Of a stretch of DNA of 64,000 bases, positions 8,319 through 21,765 are shown in pieces. The notes beneath the pieces were generated by a model that was given only the letters and a program-made list of their open reading frames with translations, was not told the origin of the DNA and made no database searches. Location: positions 1,240,001 to 1,304,000 of the forward strand of contig NZ_SJEV01000001.1 in NCBI RefSeq assembly GCF_008642235.1. The letters run 5' to 3'. Position 1 is the first letter of the stretch. Every line of letters begins with the position of its first letter. The DNA is from Planctomonas psychrotolerans (GTDB lineage: Bacteria; Actinomycetota; Actinomycetes; Actinomycetales; Microbacteriaceae). The position numbers and the translations under genes were made by a program.

Positions 8319-8729
8319 TCAGTGGTTGGTGAAACCGACGAGGAGACCCCCGGTCAGCCGCACGCTGAGGTTGTACAGCATGGCGGTGATGGCGCCGAGC
8401 ACGGTCACCACCACCACGTTCAGCAGCGCCACGATGACCGCGAAGCCCATCACCTGCGGGAGCCCGACGATGGACTCGAGCGCGAAGCCCGACCCCTCTC
8501 CGGCGACGTCCTGGAACAGCTGATTGACCTGTTCGAAGATCCCGGTCGACGCGATCACGGTCCAGACCAGGAACGTGACCACGACCATCACGATGCCGAG
8601 CACCACGGACAGGAGGAAGGCCAGCTTCAGTGCGGACCAGAAGTCGATGTAGACGAGCTTCAGCCGCACCTGCTTGGCGGACGGCGTTCGCGCGGACTTC
8701 TGCGCCAGCTTGTCGGCGACACTACTCAT
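8319..8729 (-). CDS. DUF3566 domain transmembrane protein
   Basis: This 136-residue protein has two membrane segments (about 32-60 and 94-120), separated by a loop with an amphipathic stretch. It belongs to DUF3566, an actinobacterial family found almost invariably right after gyrA. Its ATG overlaps the gyrA stop by 3 bases (ATGA), so translation is coupled. The function is unknown. An acidic or proline-rich N-terminal extension seen in some relatives is absent here. Confidence 0.9.
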   Translation of the reverse strand: MSSVADKLAQKSARTPSAKQVRLKLVYIDFWSALKLAFLLSVVLGIVMVVVTFLVWTVIASTGIFEQVNQLFQDVAGEGSGFALESIVGLPQVMGFAVIVALLNVVVVTVLGAITAMLYNLSVRLTGGLLVGFTNH

Positions 8730-11281
8730 GAATTCGTTTCGTCCTTCCCGGCCTGGTCATCCAGCGGAACGACTTCGGCTTCTTCCTGTTCGATCAGTTG
8801 ACCGACCAGGTTGCGCTCGGAATTCTTGGCGAGGGCGATGATCCGATCCTCATTCGCGAACCGTGCGAATACGACACCCATGGTGTCGCGCCCCTTGGCC
8901 GGCACCTCGGCCACGGCAGAGCGTACCACCTTGCCGCTGGCGAGAACCACGAGCACCTCGTCCTCCTCCGACACGATGAGGGCTCCGGCGAGATCCCCGC
9001 GCGCCTCGGCGAGCTTGGCCACCTTGATGCCCATTCCGCCGCGATTCTGCACGCGATACTGGTCGGCCGAGGTGCGCTTGGCGTAGCCGCCCTCGGTGAC
9101 GATGAAGACGTACCCCTCCTCACCGACCACCGATGCGGAGAGCAGCGTGTCGTCGCCGCGGAAGGTCATCCCCTTCACCCCGGAGGTCGACCGGCCCATG
9201 GGGCGCAATGCCTCATTGCTCGCCGTGAAGCGGAGCGACATTCCCTTGCGGGACACGAGGAGCAGGTCGTCGTGCTCGTCGACGAGACGCGCGGACACCA
9301 GTTCGTCCCCGTCCCGCAGGTTGATGGCGATGATTCCGCCGGTGCGGTTCGTGTCGTACTCGGGGAGCGCGGTCTTCTTCACGAGTCCGTTACGGGTGGC
9401 GAGCACCAGGAATTGCGCGGCCTGGTAGTCGCGGATGTCGAGCACCTGCGAGATCTCCTCGTCGGGCTGCATCGCGAGCAGGTTGGCCACGTGCTGACCC
9501 TTCGCGTCGCGGCCGGCCTCCTGCAGCTCGTACGCCTTGGCGCGGTACACCCGCCCCTTGGTCGTGAGGAACAGCAACCAGTGGTGGGTGGTCGTCACGA
9601 AGAAGTGCTCGACCACGTCGTCCGCCCGCAGCTGCGCGCCCTTCACGCCCTTGCCGCCGCGATGCTGGCTGCGATAGTTGTCGCTTCGCGTGCGCTTGAC
9701 GTATCCGCCGCGGGTGATGGTGACGACCATCTCCTCCTCGGGGATCAGGTCTTCCATGCTCATGTCGCCGTCGTAGCCGAACATGATCTCGGTGCGACGG
9801 TCGTCGCCGTACTTGTCGACGATCTCGGTGAGCTCCTCGCCGATGATCTGACGCTGGAGGCTGGGGGTGGCGAGGATCCGCTGGTACTCCGCGATCTCGC
9901 GTTCGAGCGTCTCGGCCTGCTCCACGATCTTCTGGCGCTCCAACGCGGCGAGCCGGCGGAGCTGCATGTCGAGGATGGCGTTGGCCTGCAGCTCGTCAAT
10001 GTCGAGCAGGTCGATCAGCCCGGATCGCGCCACCTCCACGGTCGCCGAGGCGCGGATCAGCGCGATGACCTCGTCGAGCGCGTCGAGCGCCTTGAGGTAT
10101 CCGCGCAGGATGTGGGCGCGGGCCTCCGCCTCGCGCAGGCGGTAGACGGTGCGCCGCACGATCACGTCGACCTGGTGGTCGACCCACGCGGTGATGAAGC
10201 CGTCGAGGGCCAGCGTGCGCGGGATGCCGTCGACGATCGCGAGCATGTTGGCGCCGAAGTTCTCCTGCAGCTGCGTGTGCTTGTACAGGTTGTTGAGCAC
10301 GACCTTCGCCACCGCGTCGCGCTTCAGCACGATCACGAGGCGCTGTCCGGTGCGCCCGGACGTCTCGTCCCGGATGTCGGCGATGCCGCTCAGGCGGCCG
10401 TCCTTCACCAGTTCCGCGATCTTGATCGCGAGGTTGTCGGGGTTGACCTGGTACGGCAGCTCGGTGACGACGAGGCAGGTGCGGTTCTGGATCTCCTCGA
10501 CGTTCACGACCGCGCGCATCGTGATCGACCCGCGACCAGTGCGGTAGGCATCCTGGATGCCGCGAACGCCGAGGATCTGCGCACCGGTGGGGAAGTCCGG
10601 GCCCTTGATGCGCTGCACCAGCGCCGCCACCGTCTCCTCGTGGCTCGCGTCGGGGTTCTCGAGCACCCACATGGCGCCGGCCGCGACCTCGCGGAGGTTG
10701 TGCGGGGGGATGTTCGTGGCCATGCCGACCGCGATGCCGACCGATCCGTTGACGAGCAGGTTCGGGAAACGGCTCGGCAGCACGACGGGTTCGAGCGTGC
10801 GCCCGTCGTAGTTGTCCTGGAAGTCGACGGTCTCCTCGGTGATGTCCCGGACCATCTCGAGGGCGAGGGGCGCCATCTTGGTCTCGGTGTACCGGGGAGC
10901 GGCGGCCCCGTCGTTGCCCGCGGATCCGAAGTTGCCCTGTCCGAGAGCCAGCGGGTATCGCAGGCTCCACGGCTGCACGAGGCGTACGAGCGCGTCGTAG
11001 ATCGATGCGTCGCCGTGCGGGTGGAACTGCCCCATCACCTCGCCCACCACGCGGGCGGACTTCGAGAACGAGCGGTCGGGCCGGTATCCGCCGTCGTACA
11101 TGGCGTAGATCACCCGGCGGTGCACCGGCTTCAGGCCGTCACGGACCTCGGGGAGCGCCCGGCCCACGATGACGCTCATCGCGTAGTCGAGGTAGGAGCG
11201 CTGCATCTCCAGCTGGAGGTCTACCTGCTCGATGCGGTCCCGGGCGTTGTCTTCGACCTGGGGGGTGTTGTCATCTGCCAT
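8726..11281 (-). CDS. gyrA: DNA gyrase subunit A
   Basis: This 851-residue breakage-reunion subunit introduces negative supercoils with GyrB. The catalytic Tyr131 is in [10 protein letters not shown]. The quinolone-determining region reads [10 protein letters not shown] (88-97), so the residue equivalent to E. coli Ser83 is Ala and the next is Ser, the usual actinobacterial state that carries modest intrinsic fluoroquinolone tolerance. The C-terminal beta-pinwheel repeats are intact, and the tail ends in an acidic/polar extension. It lies 118 bases downstream of gyrB and is coupled to DUF3566. Confidence 0.98.
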   Translation of the reverse strand: MADDNTPQVEDNARDRIEQVDLQLEMQRSYLDYAMSVIVGRALPEVRDGLKPVHRRVIYAMYDGGYRPDRSFSKSARVVGEVMGQFHPHGDASIYDALVRLVQPWSLRYPLALGQGNFGSAGNDGAAAPRYTETKMAPLALEMVRDITEETVDFQDNYDGRTLEPVVLPSRFPNLLVNGSVGIAVGMATNIPPHNLREVAAGAMWVLENPDASHEETVAALVQRIKGPDFPTGAQILGVRGIQDAYRTGRGSITMRAVVNVEEIQNRTCLVVTELPYQVNPDNLAIKIAELVKDGRLSGIADIRDETSGRTGQRLVIVLKRDAVAKVVLNNLYKHTQLQENFGANMLAIVDGIPRTLALDGFITAWVDHQVDVIVRRTVYRLREAEARAHILRGYLKALDALDEVIALIRASATVEVARSGLIDLLDIDELQANAILDMQLRRLAALERQKIVEQAETLEREIAEYQRILATPSLQRQIIGEELTEIVDKYGDDRRTEIMFGYDGDMSMEDLIPEEEMVVTITRGGYVKRTRSDNYRSQHRGGKGVKGAQLRADDVVEHFFVTTTHHWLLFLTTKGRVYRAKAYELQEAGRDAKGQHVANLLAMQPDEEISQVLDIRDYQAAQFLVLATRNGLVKKTALPEYDTNRTGGIIAINLRDGDELVSARLVDEHDDLLLVSRKGMSLRFTASNEALRPMGRSTSGVKGMTFRGDDTLLSASVVGEEGYVFIVTEGGYAKRTSADQYRVQNRGGMGIKVAKLAEARGDLAGALIVSEEDEVLVVLASGKVVRSAVAEVPAKGRDTMGVVFARFANEDRIIALAKNSERNLVGQLIEQEEAEVVPLDDQAGKDETNS

Positions 11282-11399
11282 GTGCGTCGGATTCTTTTCT
11301 CGCGTTGCGGTGCGGATGGGCCGGCCGGGTGGGCGCGGGCCGGAGTGTCCGGGGGCGGTGCTCGCCGGTCACGATTCCGGTCGGCACCCGCCGCTCGGA

Positions 11400-14273
<2,874 letters not shown>

Positions 14274-14281
<8 letters not shown>

Positions 14282-15455
14282 CCGGCTCGCTCCCGACGAT
14301 CCGGCCTGCCTCGATGTGCACCGTGTGGGCCCGGAGCGCCTCGGGTACGTCGCCGTAGACGGCAGCGGTGATCAGCACCTGACCGTACCCGCCCACCGCG
14401 TTGGCCAGGCGGGCCCGGCGCGCCTCGTCGAGCTCGGCGAACACGTCGTCGAGCATCAGCACGGGATCGCCCGTCGTCGATTCCCGTCGAAGCAGCTCCG
14501 CCGATGCGAGCTTCAGAGCCAGCGCGAACGACCACGACTCACCGTGACTCGCGTAGCCCTTCGCCGGCAGACCGTTCAGCGTGAACACCACGTCGTCACG
14601 GTGCGGTCCGGCGAGGGTGACGCCGCGGTCCAGCTCCCGGCGTCGCAACCGTTCCAGTGCGACGGTGAACGCCCGGGCGACATCGGCGCCATCGGTCGCA
14701 TCGGGCAACGCCTCTCCCGGGGTGGGTGCGGAGTCCTGCTCCTCATCCGGGTCGGCACCCAGGATGCTGAGCGCCGGGCGGAGGCTCGGACCGTGATCCG
14801 CACCGGCGACGGCCTCGTATCCGCGCTGCACCTCGGGCGTCAATTCCCCCACCAGGCGCGCACGGGCGACGATGATCTCCGCACCGAGGGAGACCAGTCG
14901 TTCGTCCCAGATGTCCAGCGTGCCGAGTTGGTCGGCCTTGAGGCCCCGTGCCCGAGCCGACTTGAGCAACGAGTTGCGCTGCCGCAGCACCCGGTCGTAG
15001 TCCGCGAGCACACCGGCGAGCCGGGGGGTGCGCAGCACCAGGAGCTGATCGAGGAACCGACGCCGACCGCCCGGGTCGCCGCGCACGAGCGCCAGATCCT
15101 CCGGGGCGAAGAGCACGCTCGAGAAATAGCGCGGGAGCTCCCGCGTGCGCACCGCGGATCGGTTCACCTGCGCTCGGTTCGCCGCCCCGCGGTTGAGCTC
15201 GACCTCGACGAGCAACTGGCGATCCTCGTGCTCCAGGCGCGCCCGGATGATCGCCGACGGGGCATCCATCCGGATGAGTGCCGCATCCGTCGACACCCGG
15301 TGCGAACCCAGAGTGCTCAGATAGCCGAGCGCCTCGACCAGATTCGTCTTGCCCTGACCGTTGCTGCCGACGAACAGGTTGGCACCGGGTTCCAGCAGGA
15401 CATCGGCCTGCCGGTAGTTGCGGAAGTCCGTGAGCGACAACAGTCGCACGAGCAT
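14274..15455 (-). CDS. recF: DNA replication and repair protein RecF
   Basis: This 393-residue SMC-like ATPase loads RecA at gaps. Walker A is GSNGQGKT (30-37), the ABC signature region lies near the C-terminus and Walker B is LMLDDVFAELD. The ATG at 15455 has GGGAG 5 bases upstream. It is in the classical order dnaA-dnaN-(gnd)-recF-dciA-gyrB-gyrA; its start lies 14 bases after the gnd stop and its end overlaps dciA. Confidence 0.97.
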
Positions 15456-15469
15456 GGCGACTCCCGTCG

Positions 15470-16354
15470 TTAGGACTTCTTGACCGCGTGCCCGCCGAAC
15501 TGGTTGCGGAGCGCGGCCACCGCCTTCATGGCGGGGGACTCCTCCTGGCGCGACACGAAGCGGGCGAAGATCGACGCGCTGATGGTGGGCACGGGCACCG
15601 CCTGGTCGAGTGCTTCCTCGATGGTCCACCGACCCTCACCCGAGTCGTCGACGTACCCCTCGATGCTCTCGAACTCCGGGTTCTCCTCGAGCGCCTTGAC
15701 GAGCAGTTCGAGCAACCAGGACCGCACGACCGTTCCGCGCTGCCAGGCCTTGAAGGTGCCGGTCACATCCTTGATCACGTCGTCGCGCGCCTCGAGCAGT
15801 TCGTACCCCTCGGCGAACGCCTGCATGAGCGCGTACTCGATGCCGTTGTGCACCATTTTCGCGTAGTGCCCCGCGCCGGTCTCGCCGGCGTGCACGAAGC
15901 TCTCGTCCCGCGGACCCTCGGGGCGCAGGGCATCGAACACCGGCATGGCGCGCTCGACCTGGTCGGCCGCTCCGCCCGCCATCAGGCCGTAGCCGTTGTC
16001 GAGTCCCCACACGCCTCCGGACACACCGACGTCGAGGTAGTGGATACCGAGCTCGCGCAGCTGCTGCATGTGCACGAAGTCGTCGGTGAAGCGCGAGTTG
16101 CCACCATCGATGACGAGGTCGCCCTCGTCCAGGATCCCGGCCAGGTCGGTGATGACGGCGTCGGTGATCTTCCCCGCCGGCACCATCACCCACACCAGGC
16201 GGGGCGCGGGGAGCGCCTCGGCGAGTGCCTCCAACGTGGGCACATCCGAGACGTCGGGCCGGGTGTCGTACCCGGTGACCTCGATGCCCGCTCGCTCGAG
16301 GCGCGCGCGCATGTTGTTGCCCATCTTTCCGAGGCCGACGAGACCGATATGCAT
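15470..16354 (-). CDS. gnd: 6-phosphogluconate dehydrogenase, decarboxylating (short NAD-type)
   Basis: This 294-residue enzyme oxidises and decarboxylates 6-phosphogluconate to ribulose 5-phosphate. Features are the N-terminal Rossmann motif GLVGLGKMG (4-12), substrate-binding DGGNSRF, the GVSGGVWG loop and the catalytic lysine region GHYAKMVHNGIEYALMQ. At about 300 residues it is the short class usually NAD-dependent, rather than the 470-residue NADP enzyme. It is inserted between dnaN and recF, an arrangement common in actinobacteria. Confidence 0.92.
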   Translation of the reverse strand: MHIGLVGLGKMGNNMRARLERAGIEVTGYDTRPDVSDVPTLEALAEALPAPRLVWVMVPAGKITDAVITDLAGILDEGDLVIDGGNSRFTDDFVHMQQLRELGIHYLDVGVSGGVWGLDNGYGLMAGGAADQVERAMPVFDALRPEGPRDESFVHAGETGAGHYAKMVHNGIEYALMQAFAEGYELLEARDDVIKDVTGTFKAWQRGTVVRSWLLELLVKALEENPEFESIEGYVDDSGEGRWTIEEALDQAVPVPTISASIFARFVSRQEESPAMKAVAALRNQFGGHAVKKS

Positions 16355-16390
16355 GAGAACTCCGTGGGGTCGGGAACGCGCGGGGAAGAG

Positions 16391-17539
16391 CTAGCGCAGC
16401 AGCAGGTTGGGCTGCAGCAGGTACCGGTAGTTGTCGGCGCCGGCCTGATCCTTGGACGACTGGCTGGTGATGAGAACCGGGCCGGGCTTGTTGGGGTTGT
16501 CGGTCTTGGTGAACGACAGACGGACGAACTCGGAGTGCACCGCGCCGAGACCGTCGAGAAGGAACTGCGGCTTGAGGGACACGACGGTGTCGTTACCGGT
16601 GAGCAGAGCGTCGATGTTCTCCGACGCCTGCGCCTGCTCGGATCCGATGGCCTCGAGGGTGAGTCCGTCGATCGTGAATGTGAAGCGCAACGCGGCCTCG
16701 CGCTCGAGTACCAGAGACACGCGGCGGGTGGCCTCGATGAGGTCGGCGGTATTGATGACCGCGTAATTGTCGACGGTCTCGGGGAAGAGCCGCTTCACCG
16801 GCGGGAAGTTGCCCTTGATGAGGAGCGACGTCACCGTCTTGCGGTTGGCGCTGAAGGCGATGAGTTCGCGCTCGTCGGTCGCCGTGATGGCGACGGAGAT
16901 CGTCCCGCTGTGCCCGAAGGTCTTGCCGATCTCCTGCAGTGTGCGGGCGGGCACCAGGGCGGTGGAGGTCTCCCCCGATGCATTGTCCCCGCGGTCCCAG
17001 TCGATCTCGCGGACGGCCACGCGATAGCGGTCGGTGGCGACGAGGCCCAGGCTGGTGTCGCCGATCTCGAGCTGGACGCCGGTGATCACCGGCGTGACGT
17101 CATCCCGGGAGGCGGCGACGGCCACCTGGGACACGGCGGTGGCGAACGAGTCGGCCGGCAGCAGACCGGACTCCGCGGAGATCTCCGGGAGGCTGGGATA
17201 TTCCTCCACCGGCATACTCAGCAACGTGAACTTGGCGGCACCGCAGGACACGGAGATGCGCGCAGCATCCGTCGAGAACTGCACCGGGGCGTTCGGCAGG
17301 CGGCTGGCGATGTCGGCGAGGAGCCGACCGGAGACGAGGACTCGCCCCTGCTCCTCGACGTCGGCGTCGATCTCGGTTCGTGCCGAGACCTCGTAGTCGA
17401 ACGACGACAGCGTCAGACCCGATTCCGTCGCCTCGATGAGCACGCCGCTCAGGATGGGAAGCGTGGTGCGCTGCGGAAGGAGCTTCACGGCGAACGACAC
17501 GGCCTCACTGAACACGTCGCGGTTCGCCGAGAACTTCAC
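16391..17539 (-). CDS. dnaN: DNA polymerase III beta sliding clamp
   Basis: This 382-residue protein forms the dimeric clamp that tethers DNA polymerase. The whole three-domain length is present, from VKFSANRDVFSEAVSFAVKL to the C-terminal hydrophobic pocket segment. It uses a GTG start at 17539 with GGAG 7 bases upstream. It lies downstream of oriC and dnaA on the minus strand, with gnd and recF following. Confidence 0.97.
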   Translation of the reverse strand: MKFSANRDVFSEAVSFAVKLLPQRTTLPILSGVLIEATESGLTLSSFDYEVSARTEIDADVEEQGRVLVSGRLLADIASRLPNAPVQFSTDAARISVSCGAAKFTLLSMPVEEYPSLPEISAESGLLPADSFATAVSQVAVAASRDDVTPVITGVQLEIGDTSLGLVATDRYRVAVREIDWDRGDNASGETSTALVPARTLQEIGKTFGHSGTISVAITATDERELIAFSANRKTVTSLLIKGNFPPVKRLFPETVDNYAVINTADLIEATRRVSLVLEREAALRFTFTIDGLTLEAIGSEQAQASENIDALLTGNDTVVSLKPQFLLDGLGAVHSEFVRLSFTKTDNPNKPGPVLITSQSSKDQAGADNYRYLLQPNLLLR

Positions 17540-17699
17540 GTAGGCACTCCGATCTGGACGGGGAGAGTGGTGGTCAACTCTACCGGGGTGCGACCATCCG
17601 GGACCGGAGCCGCAAACAGTTACCGTACACCCCGGCCGAGACGCCTTGGGAGCGGTCGTCGCTCGACCTCGACGGCGACGACGGAGCGCAGGAGGGTTA

Positions 17700-17950
17700 T
17701 CGGGTTTTCTTGAATAACCCTTAATGAACAAAGGCATTAACGACTGTGGAAACTGTGGACAACTTCGCGGATGCCCGGCCGGAGTAGGGAACTACACGGC
17801 TGCAAGTTGTGTCGTCCCTGTGCGAACCGTGTGGAAGTGCGGTCCGGGCCGAGGGAGGCGAATGACTCGGGTTCCACACCGGAACGCGAGAACTCCACAA
17901 GCGGAACGACCTCTGTCCACAGTTATCCACAGCTTGTACACACATGTGTA
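17700..17950. other. oriC: oriC, chromosomal replication origin core
   Basis: The dnaN-dnaA gap holds an AT-rich tract (17704-17740, ATAACCCTTAATGAACAAAG-like) that is a candidate unwinding element. Next to it is a cluster of DnaA-box-like 9-mers: TGTGGAAAC (17745-17753), TGTGGACAA (17754-17762, an exact TTGTCCACA on the minus strand), TGTGGAAGT (17830-17838), CTGTCCACA (17913-17921), TTATCCACA (17923-17931) and TTGTACACA (17934-17942). Gene orientation reverses around the dnaA region, as expected at an origin. Confidence 0.88.
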
Positions 17951-18189
17951 ATTCGGCCAAATCGACCCCTGATACCGGTGATGAGGCGCCGAATCGGGCA
18001 CTCCCGAGTCCATCGGGGAGGCAGAGAGGGGCGTGGATCGCGCGCTTCGGGTCGTCGTACCGCGCCTGTCGACGAGGTGGGGGCTCAGAGGGGTGAGGAG
18101 CCGTCTGGCGCAGGGCGGGGACGCTCGATCCAGAGCAGACGGGGGGTCGGTCGAAGCAGCGGTGCCTCGTCGTTCCGAGGCGGACGGCG
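17951..18189. other. remaining gene-free part of the dnaN-dnaA gap
   Basis: About 240 bases after the DnaA-box cluster and before the dnaA stop. No convincing ORF or further consensus DnaA box is seen. It is GC-rich and may contain the dnaA terminator or dnaN promoter, which I cannot place. Confidence 0.6.
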
Positions 18190-19611
18190 TCAGATCTTGC
18201 CGTAGCGGTGGTTTTGCTTGATCCGGCTGGTGAGCTCGGTGACCTGGTTGTAGATCGAACGACGCTCTTTCATGAGTTCGGTGATCTTCTTGTTGGCGTA
18301 CATCACCGTGGTGTGGTCGCGGTTGCCGAACAGTTGGCCGATCTTCGGCAGGGAGAGGTTCGTCAGTTCTCGGCAGAGGTACATCGCGATCTGCCGCGCC
18401 GTGGCGATCGCCTGCGACCGCGACGAACCGTAGAGGTCGTCGACCGACAGCTTGAAGTAGCTCGCGGTGTGATTGATGATGTCGACCGGCGCGATCACGT
18501 TGTCGTCATCGAGCGTGATCAGGTCCTTCAGCACCGTCTGGACCAGCGTGAGATCCACGGCAGTGCGATTCAGACTGGCGAAGGCGGTCACCCGGATCAG
18601 GGTGCCCTCGAGCTCGCGGATGTTCGAGGTGACCTTCGTCGCCATGAATTCCAGGATGTCGTCGGGCACCTGCAGCTGCTCGCTCTGCGCCTTCTTGCGG
18701 AGGATGGCGATGCGGGTCTCGAGATCGGGCGCCTGCACGTCGGTGATGAGGCCCCACTCGAAGCGGGAGCGCATGCGGTCCTCGAAGCCGGTGAGATGCT
18801 TCGGCGGCAGGTCGCTCGTGATCACGACCTGCTTGTTGTGATCGTGCAGGGTGTTGAAGGTGTGGAAGAAGGCCTCTTGCGTGGAGTCCTTGCCCTGGAG
18901 GAACTGGATGTCGTCGATGAGCAGGATGTCGATGTCGCGATAGCGCGACTGGAAGAGCGACGAACGGTTGTTCGCGATCGAGTTGATGAAGTCGTTGGTG
19001 AATTCCTCGCTGCTCACGTAGCGCACCCGGATGCCGGGGTACAGGCTCATCGCGTAGTGGCCGATGGCGTGGAGCAGATGGGTCTTGCCGAGTCCGGACT
19101 CGCCGTAGATGAACAGCGGGTTGTACGCCTTCGCCGGCGCCTCGGCCACCGCCACGGCCGCGGCATGGGCGAACCGGTTCGACCCGCCGATCACGAAGTT
19201 GTCGAAGCTGTACTTGGGGTTCAGTCGTGAGTCCGACCGACTGTGGGCGGGCGCCATGTCGGTGACGGTGGGGACCTTGGGCGTCTCGATGTACGGCGCA
19301 TCGGCCTGATCCGGTTGACGCTCGAACGCGTCGCGGCCGATCTCGGGGTTCACCACGATCGCGAAGTTCGTGACGCCGAAGCTGTCGTCGACGGAACCGA
19401 TGGCGTTCAGCAGGGGCACCCGGATGCGTTGCTCGAGCATGCCCCGGGTGAGTTCGTTCGGCACCTCGAGATAGATGGTGCCGGTCATGATGCCCTTGGG
19501 TTCGACCAGGCTGATGAATCCGTGCAGCTGGGGCGTGATCCGGTTGTCCGCGGTGAGCGAGCCCAGAATGGACCGCCAGATCTCCACCGTCGGATCCGCG
19601 CCCTGTGCCAT
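18190..19611 (-). CDS. dnaA: chromosomal replication initiator protein DnaA
   Basis: This 473-residue AAA+ initiator opens oriC. Domain I is at about 1-90 and a short linker domain II at 95-130. Walker A is GESGLGKT (170-177) and Walker B LLIDDIQF. The C-terminal helix-turn-helix carries the DnaA signature GNRDHTTVMYANKK. The start ATG is about 390 bases from rpmH, which is transcribed divergently. DnaA-box-like sites in that gap suggest autoregulation. Confidence 0.98.
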   Translation of the reverse strand: MAQGADPTVEIWRSILGSLTADNRITPQLHGFISLVEPKGIMTGTIYLEVPNELTRGMLEQRIRVPLLNAIGSVDDSFGVTNFAIVVNPEIGRDAFERQPDQADAPYIETPKVPTVTDMAPAHSRSDSRLNPKYSFDNFVIGGSNRFAHAAAVAVAEAPAKAYNPLFIYGESGLGKTHLLHAIGHYAMSLYPGIRVRYVSSEEFTNDFINSIANNRSSLFQSRYRDIDILLIDDIQFLQGKDSTQEAFFHTFNTLHDHNKQVVITSDLPPKHLTGFEDRMRSRFEWGLITDVQAPDLETRIAILRKKAQSEQLQVPDDILEFMATKVTSNIRELEGTLIRVTAFASLNRTAVDLTLVQTVLKDLITLDDDNVIAPVDIINHTASYFKLSVDDLYGSSRSQAIATARQIAMYLCRELTNLSLPKIGQLFGNRDHTTVMYANKKITELMKERRSIYNQVTELTSRIKQNHRYGKI

Positions 19612-20001
19612 TGGTGTCCTTGCCCTGATCGGGAACCGACGTGCGGTTCCGGTGCGTGTTCCCGAGCGAACTGCCGTCGTCGCGGAAGTTACTCACATAG
19701 TTATCCACCTGTGTGAGGAAATCCTCAAGCCGAGTCTCGGTACCCCGCGGCGGCGTTCTCCGATTCGCCCTCACGCTAGTGAGGCCCGAGGGGGGAGACC
19801 AAATTCACTCTAGGTGTACCGGCATGTCAATACCGCGACGGTCCCGAATCTTGTGGATAATCAACGGTCCCGGTGCGCCCGGTTTGACCCCGGCGCGGGC
19901 AACACGTAGTTTTAATCAGTTGACCCCAGCCCTTTCGGGCTGCCCCATTTTTCCCCGGCCACCTTTCTTCGGCCTGTGGATCACACCTGTGGAGATTCCC
20001 C
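19612..20001. promoter_or_regulatory. divergent dnaA/rpmH promoter region with DnaA-box-like sites
   Basis: This 390-base gap has TTATCCACC (19701-19709) and an exact box TGTGGATAA (19852-19860). On the plus strand, TTGACC (19884-19889) and TAGTTT (19907-19912) with a 17-base spacer form a good rpmH promoter. On the minus strand, TTGACA (19830-19825) with TGAATT 17 bases further is a weaker candidate dnaA promoter. No ORF is convincing here. Confidence 0.7.
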
Positions 20002-20139
20002 ATGAGCAAGAGAACGTTCCAGCCGAACAACCGCCGCCGGGCCAAGGTGCACGGATTCCGTCTGCGCATGCGCACCCGCGCGGGCCGCGCCATCCTCGGT
20101 GCTCGCCGTCGCAAGGGCCGCACCGAACTCTCCGCGTAA
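20002..20139 (+). CDS. rpmH: 50S ribosomal protein L34
   Basis: This 45-residue basic protein of the large ribosomal subunit matches L34 over its whole length ([20 protein letters not shown] to the C-terminal GRTELSA). It starts about 90 bases after a strong promoter and heads the rpmH-rnpA-yidD-yidC-jag-rsmG cluster. Confidence 0.98.
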   Translation: MSKRTFQPNNRRRAKVHGFRLRMRTRAGRAILGARRRKGRTELSA

Positions 20140-20150
20140 CCCCTCCCCGG

Positions 20151-20492
20151 GTGTTGGCGAAGCCGCATCGATTGACCAGTGCCGCCGACTATCGCGCCGT
20201 CGTGCGCCGTGGTCGGCGATACGGGTCGCCTCATGCGGTCTGCTACGTCCGGGCGAGTACCGCAGCGACACCTGCGCGCTTCGGTTTCATCGTGTCGAAG
20301 AAGGTCGGCATCGCCAATCGGCGGAATCTCGTCCGCCGGCGCCTGAAAGCGATCGGGCATGAGCTGGTGAGTCGAATTCCCGCGGGAACGGACATCGTCA
20401 TCAGGGCATTGCCAGGGTCCGACGATGTGCCGTGGGCTACCCTGCACACAGAGATCATCACTGCCATAGACAAGAGCGTCGGGACAGCATGA
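20151..20492 (+). CDS. rnpA: ribonuclease P protein component
   Basis: This 113-residue basic protein binds RNase P RNA and helps cleave tRNA 5' leaders. The signature VGIANRRNLVRRRLKAIGHE is the conserved RNR motif. A GTG start at 20151 is assumed (a TTG follows at once at 20154). It lies 11 bases after rpmH and overlaps yidD by 3 bases (ATGA). Confidence 0.95.
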   Translation: MLAKPHRLTSAADYRAVVRRGRRYGSPHAVCYVRASTAATPARFGFIVSKKVGIANRRNLVRRRLKAIGHELVSRIPAGTDIVIRALPGSDDVPWATLHTEIITAIDKSVGTA

Positions 20493-20800
20493 AGACGGTT
20501 GCCACCTTCCTCCTGCTGCTCCCCCGCAACATCATCGTGGTGCTGCTTCGGATCTACCGGGCGGTCATCTCGCCGCTCTACGGCGATGTGTGCCGTTACT
20601 ATCCGTCGTGCTCCGGGTACGGTCTGCAGGCGGTTCAGGAACACGGCGTGATCGTCGGCGGATTCCTCGCCGCTCGACGGGTAGCCCGGTGTCATCCCTG
20701 GGCGGCGGGCGGGATCGATGACGTTCCCCGCCGACAACCCGCCCGTTACGGTCTCACCCGCTTCGGATTCGTCGTACCAGCCGGCCACGGAAAGGCTTAA
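20489..20800 (+). CDS. yidD: membrane protein insertion efficiency factor YidD
   Basis: This 103-residue protein has the conserved core CRYYPSCSGYGLQAVQEHG followed by CHPWAAGGIDDVP, the signature of YidD/Hemolysin-alpha-like proteins that assist YidC. The N-terminal hydrophobic helix suggests inner-face membrane association. Its start overlaps the rnpA stop, and yidC follows after 8 bases. Confidence 0.94.
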   Translation: MKTVATFLLLLPRNIIVVLLRIYRAVISPLYGDVCRYYPSCSGYGLQAVQEHGVIVGGFLAARRVARCHPWAAGGIDDVPRRQPARYGLTRFGFVVPAGHGKA

Positions 20801-20808
20801 CCCGCAAC

Positions 20809-21765
20809 ATGGACATCCTCGGCACGATCCTCTGGCCCATCAAGTGGGTCATCGAGCTGATCCTGGTCGGCTTCCACACGCTGTGGACCGCCATCGGCAT
20901 GGACCCCGCCGCCGGTATCACGTGGGTGCTCTCCATCGTGGGACTGGTGCTGATCGTCCGCGCCGCGCTGATCCCGGTGTTCGTGCGTCAGATCAAGAGT
21001 CAGCGGAAGATGCTCGAAGTCGCGCCGCAGCTCAAGAAGATCCAGGACAAGTACAAGGGCAAGCGCGACCAGTTCTCCCGTGAGGCCATGTCCCGCGAGA
21101 CCATGGCGCTGTACAAGAAGACCGGGACAAACCCGCTCAGTTCCTGCCTTCCGCTCCTGCTGCAGATGCCGATCTTCTTCGGGTTGTTCTCGGTGCTCAA
21201 CGACGCTCAGCACGACAAGGCCGGCGTGGGCATGCTGAGTCGCGACCTCGCGGACTCCTTCGCCAACTCCGAGCTGTTCGGTGCGCCGCTGCGGGCCACG
21301 TTCCTCGACAACGGCGGCAACCCGTTGGTCATGGTCATCGCGGCCGTGATGGTGCTCCTGATGACGGCGTCGCAGTTCATCACCCAGTTGCAGATCATGG
21401 CGAAGAACATGTCGCCGGAGGCCAAGAACAGCCCGATGTTCCGCCAGCAGAAGATCCTGCTGTACATCCTGCCGCTCGTCTTCGCGGTCTCGGGCGTCGC
21501 TTTCCCGCTCGGTGTGATGTTCTACTGGCTCACCAGCAACTTCTGGACCATGGGCCAGCAGTTCCTCGTCATCCGCAACATGCCCACACCGGGCAGCGAG
21601 GCGGCGAAGGCTCGCGAGGCGCGGCTTCAGAAGCGCGGCAAGCTCGCGCCGCCGGAGCCGTCGACCGGGGCGACGATCGTGATCGAAGAGAAGAAGCCCG
21701 CGCAGCGGGCGCAGCCGGTGGGTAAGTCCCGGGCGAAGAAGCAGTCCGGAGGAAAGAAGAGATGA
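20809..21765 (+). CDS. yidC: membrane protein insertase YidC/Oxa1
   Basis: This 318-residue insertase belongs to the short Gram-positive type, with about five membrane segments. The cytoplasmic hairpin with QIKSQRKMLEVAPQLKKIQ is followed by TNPLSSCLPLLLQMPIFFG, the membrane groove region. The C-terminal 60 residues are Lys/Arg-rich, as is usual for actinobacterial YidC that binds ribosomes. It overlaps jag by 4 bases. Confidence 0.96.
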   Translation: MDILGTILWPIKWVIELILVGFHTLWTAIGMDPAAGITWVLSIVGLVLIVRAALIPVFVRQIKSQRKMLEVAPQLKKIQDKYKGKRDQFSREAMSRETMALYKKTGTNPLSSCLPLLLQMPIFFGLFSVLNDAQHDKAGVGMLSRDLADSFANSELFGAPLRATFLDNGGNPLVMVIAAVMVLLMTASQFITQLQIMAKNMSPEAKNSPMFRQQKILLYILPLVFAVSGVAFPLGVMFYWLTSNFWTMGQQFLVIRNMPTPGSEAAKAREARLQKRGKLAPPEPSTGATIVIEEKKPAQRAQPVGKSRAKKQSGGKKR